Shown one piece after another: positions 44,401 to 56,207 of a stretch of DNA of 64,000 nt. The notes below the pieces were generated by a model that was given only the letters and a program-made list of their open reading frames with translations, ran no database searches and was not told the origin of the DNA. Origin of the DNA: Zizania palustris (taxonomy: Eukaryota; Streptophyta; Magnoliopsida; Poales; Poaceae); contig JAAALK010000286.1 of assembly GCA_019279435.1 (NCBI GenBank), positions 49,114,289 through 49,178,288 of the forward strand. The letters are read 5' to 3'. Made by a program: the position numbers and the translations under genes. Position 1 is the stretch's first letter; every line of letters starts with the position of its first letter.

Positions 44401-45960
44401 TGCGACTAACTCATATCTACTGTACAGTAAGCTAAAACTGGTGTTGTGCCAAGTGACATTGAGGGTTTATGCTTCTATCATAAAGGAGCAGATCCTACAC
44501 AACCAGATATCTTGTGTAGTTAGTTAGCCACAGATCATTTGGTGAGATGTTAATAACTTTAAGAGTTGGTGTCATTTTTCTGTCTCTAATCGGTAATGTT
44601 GGTTTTTGCAGACGCAATATGGTTAACACATGGCTCAACTCCATGGAGAGGAGTATGATTGGCGGAGACAACCTATCGACCCAATGGTCGTGTACTCCAA
44701 TGGAGGTGGAAAAAGTGATGGACGGTGAGACAATGTTTTTCTCAATGCTTGTGTATGGTACTGTCCTGGTAACTAACTTATCAATGTTGCAGGTACTCTA
44801 TGTTCATTGGAGTTATTGACTCAAGGGTGGTCAGAGCTCAGAAGTCCGCTCAGTTGTCGCCGCTCAGAAGCAAACCAGGAGGTTGTTCAGCTGACGGAGG
44901 AACTAAGACAGTCACACGAGCAGATGATGCAGTCACAAAAAGCAAATGAGGCAGTATCAAGACCATTATGCTACCTGGTTTGCATAGCAGAAAGCGATGA
45001 TGCAGTATGTTTAGTTTGCTGCATTACAACTATATAGTAATTAGGAATAGGTTTAAAACTAACGGTTGCATTACAACATGTATAGCACATTGCCCAACTG
45101 CAAGAAATTGACATGTCACAGTTCCAACCAATGCCTCCCCACCACCACCATTGTTTCTAGTTGGTGCTCCTGTTGCAGCTGAGGTACCTCCTGTCGTTAG
45201 TTCAAATACTTAAGTTAGCATTTAGATGGTTATTTGAGTTCGTTCTCTAATTTTATCTATTGCTTCAGACTGTCCATACGCCCGATCAGGATGAACTCTC
45301 GGCTTCAAATGTAGATGAACTGAGAGGCAGCGGCGATGCCCACAACTCCAACCAACCAATGAGGGCGATGAGTAGGTATGGATTATCCCTTAATATATTT
45401 CAATGTGATTTGTGTACTTGAATGTGATTGTATTGCATAATTGTGGATGTGATACTATTGTTGGATGTTTTGGATGTTGATGTGAGTTTGAATGTGAAAT
45501 GTGGATGTGATTTTATTGTTGGATGTGGATTTGTGTGAATGTGGAATGTTTTGGATGTAGTTGTGGATATGTGATTGTGTATTGTTTTGGATATGTGAAT
45601 TTGGATGTGATTGTGTATGTGAATATACAAATGTGGTTGAATGTGAGTGGGAATGGGAGAATCGAAAAAAACAAAAAAATCCAGTAACTTCCATCGATTT
45701 TACCATAGCCGACGGAAGTTAGCTGTTTTCGGCCACGTCAGCAGAAGCAGCTAACTTCCATTGGCCATGACCAAAGTCGATAGAAGTTATGGAAGTTTGT
45801 CACATCAGCAGAAGCCAACGGAAGTTAGCCAGTTTCCGTCGAGCCGTTTTCGTCGGCCAGATGCCGACGAAAATTAGGATTTTATCGACGGAAGTTGGAT
45901 TCTTCCGTGAGGAAAAACCTAATTTCCCTACCGACGAAAACTGCCTAGATTGTTGTAGCG

Positions 45961-46806
45961 AAAGTGTATGGATGTGTGCACACGTCACGTGCGTCTCTTT
46001 CGTCCAGCACATCGCACGCACACCCGGCAACTGGGAGCGCGGCCGATCGATCCACGCACGACGCACGTACACGTATGTGCTCTTATCCGAAACGCGCACG
46101 CGATCGAGATATCGCATGTGTGGCCCCCTTCCCTCAGCTCGCCATCACGGAACGGTCGTGTCAGCTCCATCTCGATGAGAAACGACGCCGCTCCGGCGAC
46201 GGCGACGGCGACTCGCGGAGGTCGAGGAGGAGAGGCCCAGGCCCGGCCGGCCGCCGTTTCGATGGGATGCATGGCGACGACTCCGCGAAGTGACGAGGTT
46301 AGCAGCGATGAAAGCCCAAGTGATCATAAGAGGATTCTATAGAACGAGGCATGCCCACAACCGTGTCCGTAGGACAAGTCATATATACTTGTATGGATTT
46401 AGGTTTGTTGTCTTATCCGTGCTAAGTTTTTCCGATAATTGGACAGCTAAAATTAAATGTTTGTGTATATATAAACACAGGTACGATACTAGTTTCTTAT
46501 GTATTAATCTTTTAGAGAAAATTGGTTATTTATCGCTTTCAAAAAACTCATAAATTTGTCGCTTTCAACGTTGCTTCGTAAAATTGTATTATCATATCAT
46601 TCTTGATTTTAAATTCTTTTCTTTATTTTTAAGCATTTACAAATATTTTTTATCCCTCCGCGTGCCGCCACATCGGCCTCCGTAGTAGTGGTTAGTATTA
46701 GTAATATTTCTGTATTATTTGCTAAGGATAAAGTATTAAAAATAAAAAATAAAATAAGTTAAAAAAGGAAGATATGGCATAAAAATTAAGAAAGAAACTT
46801 ATTGGG
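45961..46806. other. Intergenic, GC-rich then AT-rich
   Basis: GC-rich sequence to ~46300 has open frames in several phases but no recognisable protein. The rest is AT-rich and empty. Confidence 0.4.
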
Positions 46807-47266
46807 TGTTGGCGTAAAAAGTTTACGCTAACAGGTTCTCATCAAGAACGAACAAACAGAGAGTTTTGTGTTTGGGAACTGTGTATTGAATAGCCTTTTT
46901 TCCTCTATCTCCGTTACAGGGTAGAGAGAGGGGTAGAGAGAGGGGGTATTTATAGGCAAAGTGTCTAAGGAAAAGTCCTAACTATCCCTAGATTACAACC
47001 GACATAGTGGAAACTATTCGGTACCCGGAGCAAGGTTAAAAAGGGTAAAACTCTCCAAGGCGGATGGATAAGCCAAACATCTTATCAATCTTGTCGTTCT
47101 GCTTCGGAGCCTTCATATCTTGCGGAGGGCTTCTCAGGACTTCGTATCGATGCACCTTCGGCTCGACGCCTCCGCCTTCGAACAAGAGCCCACCAGCTCC
47201 GAAGCTTAGGGAACGTTCGAGTTATTAATCTCTAAGTACTGGAAAGTGAAGCAATTTTCCCCAACA
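46807..47266 (-). mobile_element. Solo LTR, 460 bp
   Basis: It begins TGTTGG and ends CCAACA, a perfect 6-bp inverted end pair. Flanks TTGGG (46802-46806) and CTGGG (47267-47271) match at 4 of 5 positions. The minus strand has a TATA box (CCTATAAATACCCCC) in the middle, so the LTR is read on the minus strand. No internal region is adjacent. Copia or gypsy origin is undecided. Confidence 0.7.
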
Positions 47267-47719
47267 CTGGGCGGACCAATTTTTTTAAGAAACCATCTAT
47301 CTTGTTTGAACACCATGTGTTGCGGGATGTGATACGTGGATTTCTCATAAAGGCATCTACCTTATTAATATTCTCGTTCTAACACGTATCAGATGATAAT
47401 TTTGAAAAGACAATTTCAAGAAAAAAATTTGAAGCCAAATCTTAGAAGCAGCGAATACTATTGACGTCTGTACCGCACGCGTCCGCGGCCGGTGGCGCGC
47501 GACGCGTCGGTCCAATCAAACGAGTCGTGTACACGTACGTCGGTAGGTGATAAGGCCAACTTCCTCCCCCCACCGGCCACCGCCACTTGGCTGGTTGTAA
47601 TTAACCGCATTTGTACGCGTGACCATTTGCTCAATTGCGACACACCAACGCGGTCTTGTAACAACAAAAAAACTTCTTCCACTTGTCACGTGGAGGTGGA
47701 GCGCATATATATATATATA

Positions 47720-47866
47720 CAAATGCTATTCTACACCGACGTGGGATGGAGGGGTTTGGGATTGGGTGGGGTGTGGGAGCACGGGATGATCGGTGTAGAT
47801 AGCATTCTACACCCTAGTGTAGAATAACGTTCTCGTATATATATAATATATATATATATATAAGTA

Positions 47867-47904
<38 letters not shown>

Positions 47905-48064
47905 GGGAACGCTATTTACACCACGTGTGTAGAATAATTATTCTACACCGACTACTTTCAGTAGTCGATTTTCTCAGTAGAATAGTAATTGGGTATTATT
48001 TTTTTCGATAATAAATTTATCGGTAGAATAGTTATTCTACACACGTGGTGTAGAATAGCATTTG
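47720..48064. mobile_element. MITE-like element in TA repeats, 17-bp perfect termini
   Basis: CAAATGCTATTCTACAC at 47720-47736 is exactly mirrored by GTGTAGAATAGCATTTG at 48048-48064. Both sides are (TA)n. Internal sub-repeats (ACACGTGTGTAGAATA and its inverse) and a further TA tract suggest one element nested in another or two abutting copies. Micron-type MITEs in rice are known to sit in TA microsatellites. Confidence 0.7.
47836..47903. repeat. (AT)n microsatellite
   Basis: Two TA tracts, the longer one near 47869-47903, separated by AAGTATG. Confidence 0.9.
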
Positions 48065-48310
48065 ATAGATATATATATATTATATATTATGTACACAGAG
48101 CAGATAATCCATGACTAGTTATTCACTTGATCATCTCATTTACAACATTTACAACAACTCGTGAAGTTAACAAAACCTAATCAGAAACCAGCTGCACCAT
48201 GATCAGAACAATTTACATGCATGACGAGTAAAGGGACGTCATTTATTACTGACGATTGATTGATTGATTGACTATTTATGTCCCGTTTGGATTAGGAACC
48301 GACCGATCGA
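48065..48310. other. 3' flank of the HAD gene
   Basis: AT-rich, no gene seen. Confidence 0.4.
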
Positions 48311-50511
48311 TTACGCGTGGATTGACGTTGGCTCGAGGACGATGGAGTCCAGCTCGGACCTCATTCCCTGCTTGTTGTTGAGCTGTTCGCCGCCGCCGCC
48401 GTTGCTGCTGGCGGACGCCGCCCCAGATCTCCGGGAATGGTTCGCCGGAGGCTGCCGATGCTCTCCAGCGCGTAGTCGGCTTCCTTGCTCCTCACCTTCT
48501 TGCCCCACCTGCTTAACAAGCATTATTATATTATACCTCACACACGAGTTACTCCAACAAGGAAACTTTGGTTGCAAATCAAGTTCGCATTTTGACTGAC
48601 ACATACATACGTCTAAATTAAAACGACCGTGTGTTTAACAAAAAGTAAAAAAAAAAAACTTAAACGAATTATATAAGAAATTAGATGCATGGACTCTGGC
48701 CAAATGACACTGACTCGCTGCCAGTGCCAGCCACAAAATGCTAGAGAACAGAGCACTGATGATCATACATGGCTAAGCGTGCATGTGCAAGAGCAAGATT
48801 AGCCAATAATGATGCCACCTTGCACACACTTAATTGAGTGCATAAACCAAACTCTTGCCGAAAACGGGACGGTCCTTTCTAATCCGACAAGCAAGCCCAG
48901 CACCATCAGCGAGCGATGACAACTGACACGCCATCAGCTCAGAGACAGCAACGTCGCTCAACGAACACACCGAGTGTGGCGCCACGGAACCATTTTTTGG
49001 CCTGTCTGGACGCTTCAGTTACTTGCAAAATTCGATTTTCAAGTACAGAATCAATACTGTCACTTGGTGGATGTAATCCTGAAGTAGTACGTAGCTAGTA
49101 CAGAAGGAATGCAACAGTTGAGTTGGTGTGGGTTTGAATTATATTACCAGGGGGCGGTGCGGAGGCCGAGAGCTTTTCCCGCGGCGATGTTCCTCTCGCT
49201 GTCGTCGAGGAAGAGCTGGGAGAGAGCAAGAACGAAGCTGTTTAGTACGTAGCTTTGTGGTCGCTGACAAGAGCACAAACGAATCACGTAAAAACTATAT
49301 GTGTACTCCATGTTGCGTGATGACATGTTTGTTTCCATGGAAAATGATGCGCTGATAAGAGACGTTTTACTTTTGATGGGATGAGAAAGTTAAAGAAAAC
49401 TAATAAATATGCAATTGTATCATTCTATGTGAAATGTATGTGGATTTCGTACCGTCCGGTGTGGATTGGTGCCGGCAACACGCAGGGCGGCGACGATGGC
49501 ATCCACCGAAGGTTTCAGGATCACGGCCGGGCGCGGGCGGTCGCCGGAGGCGGATGCAGGCTCCGGCTCGTCTTCGCCGATGAAGAGGCGGGGGTTCATG
49601 GTCTCGAAGCACACGACGTCGTCGAAGATGGCCTCGTCGACGCCCAGCCTCTGCAGCGCCTTCCTCATGTGCGCGCGGGTCCGAGTTGGTGAACAGCTGA
49701 GGCAGCCACGCACAGATCGAGGAGATGATCTCAGTCGCCGAGACGTACGTGCACGAAACGCGCGGAAAATTTCACGGGGATTTTTTGCGGTGTGTGTGGG
49801 TGCTTACGACTTTGCGCTGCGGGATGCTCCGCAGCAGGCCGGCGAGGTTGGTGTCGGCGGCGATCCGGTCGTAGGGCAGCCTCCGTGCACGTAGCTGCAC
49901 CGATCGATCCACCAAACAGGAACAAGAATTAGCATCATAATCACATGCCATGATTCGGTGTTATCTTGTCGAATTGGTTAACCAGAGCTGAGTTAGCAGC
50001 GCAGTGCTGACCGGTGTACTCATCTGGATGCACGTCGTAGCCGAGCGCCTGCCGGAAGCAAAAGTCAGAAACGGAAACGGGAAGACGAAGACGAAAGCTA
50101 GCGCGGCGGAAAAGTAGAAGGTATTCGGAAAAACAAGCGGGAGTCGGTCGTCGGTGGAGAAAGCGAATTTGGGGAACGAACGTACGATGAGGCCGGCGAG
50201 GGAGCTGCCGTACGAGCGGAAGAGCTCGACGCGTAGCGCGGACGCCCTCTCCGCCGTGACGCCGCACCGGGCCATGAGGAACTCGTCGATGTTGCGCTTC
50301 GTGGCCAGCCCGATGCCGGCGCTACCCGGGTACAGCGTGTCGTCGAGGTCTTGGTGAAAGAAAGAAAGAAAGAAAGAAACGATCGAGGCAGAGTTTAGAA
50401 GATTTGATGGTCGCGGAATTATTTGAAAACCGATCACGCTGTCTGGGTGAAGAAGCAAGCACGCGTACCTAGGAGGACGCAGTCGAAAGGGGAGGCGGCG
50501 GCGGCGGCCAT
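48311..50511 (-). CDS. HAD-superfamily phosphatase, SDT1/pyrimidine 5'-nucleotidase-like, 7 exons, frameshifted
   Basis: Exons 50469-50511, 50186-50349, 50012-50048, 49808-49894, 49453-49696, 49148-49215 and 48311-48508 have GT-AG borders. HAD motif I spans exons 1-2 (DLDDTLYPG, nucleophile Asp and DxDxT). A helical cap follows (IDEFLMARCGVTAERASALR), then LGYDVHPDEY, motif II (LFTNSD), motif III lysine (ILKPSVDAIV) and motif IV LFLDDSERN in exon 6, with SKEADYALESIGSLRR in exon 7. This order is typical of the SDT1/SSM1 (suppressor of disruption of TFIIS) group of pyrimidine 5'-nucleotidases, soluble hydrolases of nucleoside monophosphates. The exons sum to 841 nt and at least four carry 1-nt frame errors (around 50014, 49880, 49675 and 48440), so the published sequence does not encode one open protein. 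Confidence 0.8.
50356..50379. repeat. (GAAA)6 microsatellite forming an intron polypyrimidine tract
   Basis: On the minus strand this is (TTTC)6, ending 6 bp before the exon 2 acceptor of the HAD gene, where a polypyrimidine tract is required. Confidence 0.85.
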
Positions 50512-51154
50512 GGTCGAGAGACACCAAAGTGGACGGTGCAGTGACGGAGAGAGCGATCGATCAGAGCAGAGGAGTACACGAGGCGAAAGAGAGAGCGAGA
50601 GGGGAGAGCGGCATGGGGGGGTGCGTTCAAATAGAGCGCGACCGCGAGCTAGCTTGGTGGTGGTCGCGTGGTCACGAGTGTGAATTCCGCTGCGTCGCGT
50701 GGTGGCGGGAGCGGTTCTGCTCGTGTTCCTCGCGCGGCGCGGCGCGGCCGTGGCGAGGCGAGGTGCGCGCGTGGGAACAGCATGGGCACGCGCGGGTGGC
50801 ATTCTGGCTCGCTTCCGCGGTCGACTTCGCTTGTACCTGCGCGCCGCTGGCCGCGCATGTATCTCTCTCTTTTTACTTCCTGCACTGCCCGAGGAGCAGG
50901 AGAGTAATTTCCCCAAATTATCGAGGCGATTCTTATACGTACATTTTTTACAAAAGTTTCTTGATGAACTCATTTTATTAAGTTTATAATAGCTAATACT
51001 TAATTAGGTCGTACGATAACGACTGCCTGTTTTTTATGTTCATCTCATCCGTTAATCATAAACAATCGAAAATGTTATAGTCCTTGAAAGGTACCACAAT
51101 TTTTGTGTTAATTTTGATATCTTCTAACACATGAGATATCATAAGGTATCAAAA
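50512..51154. other. HAD gene promoter and contig end
   Basis: GC-rich 5' sequence to ~50890 then AT-rich. Several open frames arise from high GC only. Confidence 0.4.
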
Positions 51155-52154
51155 NNNNNNNNNNNNNNNNNNNNNNNNNNNNNNNNNNNNNNNNNNNNNN
51201 NNNNNNNNNNNNNNNNNNNNNNNNNNNNNNNNNNNNNNNNNNNNNNNNNNNNNNNNNNNNNNNNNNNNNNNNNNNNNNNNNNNNNNNNNNNNNNNNNNNN
51301 NNNNNNNNNNNNNNNNNNNNNNNNNNNNNNNNNNNNNNNNNNNNNNNNNNNNNNNNNNNNNNNNNNNNNNNNNNNNNNNNNNNNNNNNNNNNNNNNNNNN
51401 NNNNNNNNNNNNNNNNNNNNNNNNNNNNNNNNNNNNNNNNNNNNNNNNNNNNNNNNNNNNNNNNNNNNNNNNNNNNNNNNNNNNNNNNNNNNNNNNNNNN
51501 NNNNNNNNNNNNNNNNNNNNNNNNNNNNNNNNNNNNNNNNNNNNNNNNNNNNNNNNNNNNNNNNNNNNNNNNNNNNNNNNNNNNNNNNNNNNNNNNNNNN
51601 NNNNNNNNNNNNNNNNNNNNNNNNNNNNNNNNNNNNNNNNNNNNNNNNNNNNNNNNNNNNNNNNNNNNNNNNNNNNNNNNNNNNNNNNNNNNNNNNNNNN
51701 NNNNNNNNNNNNNNNNNNNNNNNNNNNNNNNNNNNNNNNNNNNNNNNNNNNNNNNNNNNNNNNNNNNNNNNNNNNNNNNNNNNNNNNNNNNNNNNNNNNN
51801 NNNNNNNNNNNNNNNNNNNNNNNNNNNNNNNNNNNNNNNNNNNNNNNNNNNNNNNNNNNNNNNNNNNNNNNNNNNNNNNNNNNNNNNNNNNNNNNNNNNN
51901 NNNNNNNNNNNNNNNNNNNNNNNNNNNNNNNNNNNNNNNNNNNNNNNNNNNNNNNNNNNNNNNNNNNNNNNNNNNNNNNNNNNNNNNNNNNNNNNNNNNN
52001 NNNNNNNNNNNNNNNNNNNNNNNNNNNNNNNNNNNNNNNNNNNNNNNNNNNNNNNNNNNNNNNNNNNNNNNNNNNNNNNNNNNNNNNNNNNNNNNNNNNN
52101 NNNNNNNNNNNNNNNNNNNNNNNNNNNNNNNNNNNNNNNNNNNNNNNNNNNNNN
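51155..52154. other. Assembly gap, exactly 1000 N
   Basis: Second placeholder gap; contig 3 begins at 52155 inside a retrotransposon, a repeat that probably stopped the assembly. Confidence 0.99.
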
Positions 52155-53222
52155 GTACCGACGGCTGTATGGGTCAGACATGGTCTTGATTTCGGGAAGC
52201 ATTGCCACGTAGTGGGCGGGAGGCGGTAATTCTTACGGTGGTTGATCGATTCAGCAAGTATTGTCACTTTTATTGCCTTGGGTCATCCTTATACGACGGA
52301 GTCGTGGCTCTGCATTTTTTGCTGAGATCGTCCGGCTCCATGGAGTACCCCGTCCATTGTTTCGGACCGAGATCCTGTTTTCAACTCCATCTTTTGGCGG
52401 GAATTGATGCGACTCTAGGCACCAAATTACACATGTCGTCAGCCTTTCACCCGCAGTCTGATGGCCAAACGAGGCACTAACAAGGTTATTACCATGTACC
52501 TCCGTTGCTTCACGGGAGACCGCCGCGACAATGCTCCGTTGGCTTCCGTGGGCAGAATATGTCTACAATACTGCCTACCAATCAGCACTTCGTGATACCC
52601 CGTTCAGGGTGGTATATGGTCGCGAGCCTCCATCCATCCGTTCCTATGAACCGGGGGAGACACGTGTGGCAGCAGTCGCTAAAAATATGGCCGAACGGGA
52701 TGATTTCCTGGCTGACGTCCGGCTACGTCTTGAGCAAGCACACCACCTACAACACATCACTATACAACTACAACGAGATGTTCAGTTCTCAGTGGGGGAT
52801 TGGGTCTGGCTTCGCTTGCACCACCGATCTGTACCCACTCTGCAGGCATCAGCATCAGGGAAGCTACGACCTCGCTTCTATGGCCATTCCGTATTTCGGC
52901 TGTCATCAATGTGTTGCCTATCGTTGGGCTTCCTCCCCGAGCTCGCCTTCATGACGTTTTCCATGTGGGACTCCTGAAAAAGTTCATAGGCACGCCACCA
53001 GCAACTCCCCACCTCTTCCACATATTCACCACCTGGGCGCGGTACCGGAGCCGGAACATGTCCTTCGCTCTCGGTTGGCTAGAGGTGTTCGCCAACTGTT
53101 GGTGCACTGGAAGGAAGAATCTGCGGCGTCCGCGACTTGGGAGGACGCCAACCGCTTCATGGACCCGTCTATCCAGATTACCAGCTCAAGGACGAGCTGC
53201 TCGTCGAGGGAGGAGAGAGTCA
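52155..53222 (+). pseudogene. Second chromovirus: integrase and chromodomain remnant
   Basis: Reading plus-strand frames in turn: VILTVVDRFSKYCHF (first catalytic region), SSAFHPQSDGQT, then WLPWAEYVYNTAYQSALRDT with VVYGREPPSIRSYEP, QFSVGDWVWLRLH, DVFHVGLLKKF and a chromodomain (LLVHWKEESAASATWEDA). This is a Ty3/gypsy chromovirus integrase of a different lineage from the one at 21.5-32.5 kb. Frame breaks occur at least four times, so it is non-functional or poorly sequenced. Everything upstream is lost in the gap. Confidence 0.88.
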
Positions 53223-53640
53223 TGTGGGGAAGGCATTATCAACCCGTTCCCGCACATAGACAAACATAGCTTCTGGAATACACTATAGGCTGTCTAGATA
53301 GCTTCTAGGACAAGCTGAAGGCTGTCAAAGCTTATGTGGACAAGCTAAAAAAGTGGTTAGGAATTCTGTTAGCCAGCTGTAATCAGCTGTTAGCTAGACA
53401 TGGCTATAAATAAGGGATGTAACTGTCACTTTGAGGCAACAAGAACAAGTTCCCCAAACTTCTACCTTCTCCTTCTTCTGCTTCCTTTATCTCCCATTCT
53501 CCGGACACCCTCTGGCAACCAGGAGCGACTCCTGGCGCCTCCCACTCGCCGGAGCTACGGTCTCCGTAGCAAAGGAGTGCTGTCTTGGACCATAAGGTCC
53601 TTGACACGTCAGGAACCAGGTCTTTTGATGTATCCAAATA
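53223..53640 (+). repeat. 3' LTR of the second chromovirus (end not defined)
   Basis: A purine-rich tract GAGGGAGGAGAGAGTCA ends at 53222, followed by TGTGGGGAAGGCATTATCAA, the expected LTR start. A TATA box (GGCTATAAATAAGGG) lies at ~53402. I cannot see a convincing CA end; 53640 is a guess. Confidence 0.6.
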
Positions 53641-55496
53641 TCCAAGCCCTCCTGGAGGGAACCGGTTCACGTGATGTCGGGAATCGATTGCTCTTTACCG
53701 TAATCTACACCATCCGGTATAGATTCGACGATACGAAGAACCTCGTGGAAGTGAACCTCACCATTTATGAAATTTTTTTTCAACACCTATCGGATCGAAA
53801 TTCAATGGTACCATTAATAAGTTCGGGGAGGCTGACTTGAGGTGGTGAGGTGCTGCGTGAGACGGGATTAACCCGACTGTGGTGGACAACTACATACATC
53901 AAGTTCGCCATCGGCAAGTCGCCGTGAGAAGATGTACACAAACAGCGTGCGTGGCTCACATCATCAACGACGAGACAGCCAGGAAGTACCTGCAGACCGT
54001 GAAGAGGCTGATGGCGTTCTGCCAGAGAGATTGATCATATAGGTCACGTGGTGTAGCCAGGCTGGTTTTCTTGGGCCTCGCCTAAATAGTGGTGCTGTTT
54101 ATTGTATGTTTTTCTTTAGACATACTTTCTACCCAAGTTGTTTGATTACTAAAGCATTCATATGATTTATTTTTGCTCGAGTAAACACCCCATTCCCGCA
54201 GTGCATCCCACGGGGCAAAATTGTTGCTCCCACCAGGCAGGCTGAAACATATTTGCATCACTACAGCCTGCTGTCGTAGCCTATCAAATCAACCCAATAC
54301 TGCTATCCGCATCTAGAGAGCCGGACTAACTACATGTTTTAATTTCAGCTTCTAGATTTTAGTTTATTTCTAGATTCTGTAACTACTGATTATCATAATC
54401 TGATTCCAAAATCTAAATAGTTTGTTTCCGTATCAATTCTAGAAGTAGAAGCTGAAACAAACCACCCTATAGCTGTCAAAAGCTAAAACAAACATGCCTG
54501 CAAAGAACTAAACATGCACATATATTATCTTTAAAAATTAAAGATTTAATACACGTCCTTACTGATCTTATTGCCATGACATTATTGTCGAGATCGGCCA
54601 ACGGCACGGAGACTAAAATTCAGATTCATAAGTGATTCAGGGATATGTTTGATAGGACTTGAAGTTAGAGTGAAGTATTTAAAGCTGACTAGACTCTTCC
54701 ACCACTCCAATTCATTTTTCTGCGGCGCTTAGAAGACCCATTCCTCAAAAAAAAGTATTTGGTTTAGATAAAAAACTAGAGTTAAATTCCTCCCAAACAC
54801 ACTCCCAGACTCATCTAAAATTCAGATTCATAAGTGATTCAGACTCATACTAGATTAGAGTTTGTATGATATAATAAGTTAGTTTAAATATTTATTTCTA
54901 GTCAAAAATAAAAAATAAACTGCTGAACTAAATACCCTTACTCTGTCCACAACTCCAGATCTAAAATTTTTTTACAGTTAGATTTAGCCAGCTCTAAAAA
55001 ATTCTAGATTAGTTTAAACATTTATTTCTAGTCAAAAATAAAAAATAAATTGCTGAACTAAATACCCTTACTCTGTCCACAACTCCAGATCTAAAAAAAT
55101 TTTAGAGTTAGATTTAGCCAGCTCTAAAAATTCTAGATCTGAAGTTGTATCAAACAAAGTTCAGTCATTTCTAAGGATTCTCTAATGACAATTGACAACG
55201 GAATCTCATATTCATAAAAAGAGTGGTATGTCAGAAAGAGGGAAGATACTAAAGTTGTGATTTCATCTACAGAAGTTAACAATAATATATTGAAAGACAG
55301 GAAATGAAACACGATTGAAATCCATAGTTCCGTATTTCCATATCCATATACTACGAGCTAGCCATCATACCAAACGTAATTTACGTAAGCACGTCAAGCT
55401 TAACCGTAAATACAGCAGATAATATTTTCAGATAAAATAAACGCCGGATGTTCCGTCGTGAGTAATTTCAGATGCCACCACAGAAATTAACCTCTA
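53641..55496. other. Intergenic, one unidentified exon-like piece
   Basis: A plus-strand frame near 53935-54033 ends with INDETARKYLQTVKRLMAFC, then a stop. It reads like a conserved protein tail but I do not recognise it, and no start or splice context fixes it. The remainder is AT-rich with a tandem duplication. Confidence 0.3.
54881..55140. repeat. Tandem duplication, 130-bp period
   Basis: AGTTTAAATATTTATTTCTA at 54881 and AGTTTAAACATTTATTTCTA at 55011 begin two near-identical units, both containing CCCTTACTCTGTCCACAACT. A shorter related segment (TTCAGATTCATAAGTGATTC) is repeated at about 54619 and 54822. Confidence 0.85.
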
Positions 55497-56207
55497 GCCT
55501 CCCCCTGATGACTTACTAGTTCGATGACAATCAGCCATGGAGCTCTCAAATATATCTATCTGTTCGTCCTGAAACCTGCTGGAATAGATGCAAATCAGCA
55601 CCGTGCCACATCAAGTATAGCAAACAGCCTACAACTTATGCAGTACCAGGACTTACCTCCTTTTGCAAGACTATGTAGAGCAAACTATCTTCTGGATTCT
55701 GCAGGAAATAATTGCAATTAACACCAGGGTGATTAAGGACATGCATTTTGAGAAGGATTAAAATACCGTACCAGTTATCAAAAGTCTGTAGAGCAAGCTC
55801 AAATCACTAAGATTGTCATTCTACAAAAAAAGTCTTCGGCGAGGCAACATAAATGCAAGAGATAAGGTGGACAGAAAAGTTGGAGAAAATATGGTATCAA
55901 AACATCAACGATCAAAATTGTTGTTAATTTACAAATTCTCTCAATTCAACTAAATCACTAGAAAAATGAAACATATAGCTTTACAACTTCACATCTGTGA
56001 AGCGGAGATTGCTCAGCCCCGTAAGCATCCATGTTGTTCTGTGACAGTATACACTCCTGATGCAAATCATGCCCTTCATACAAAAGCTCAGGGCATTTGT
56101 ATGCTACACAAACCCCAGGAACCCAAGCACAAAACCACAAGAAAAAACCAAAAGTAAGAAACAAGATGTGAAGGCATGCTCGACACTATTGAGGTTACTC
56201 TGTTCGG
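55497..56207 (-). other. Importin 3' flank with two exon-like segments
   Basis: On the minus strand, 55665-55704 (acceptor TGCAG, NPEDSLLYIV, donor GTAAGT) and 55787-55823 (acceptor TGTAG, NDNLSDLSLLYRL, donor GTACGG) look like two small exons similar to each other. They may belong to an alternative 3' end of the importin gene or to a separate gene whose remainder I cannot find. Confidence 0.3.

Larger units (their letters stand above)
41665..45960 (+). mobile_element. CACTA (En/Spm) element, deletion derivative
   Basis: The left end reads ACTACAAGAAAACAG and the right end is the reverse complement of CGCTACAACAATCTAGG; canonical CACTA ends begin CACTACAA, so the terminal base has changed at both ends. 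Subterminal arrays of TTCCGTCGG in both orientations fill 41690-41880 and 45690-45950, as expected for transposase-binding repeats. Inside are the transposase-associated domain and the TNP1/Ptta-type ORF, but not the DDE transposase (Transposase_21). A GC-rich insert of unknown origin (41880-42200) and a large hairpin follow the left end. Confidence 0.85.

Noticed and set aside
45400..45706. Histidine/serine/threonine-rich minus-strand frames
   Set aside because: They reflect a low-complexity GGATGTG-type stretch inside the CACTA element.
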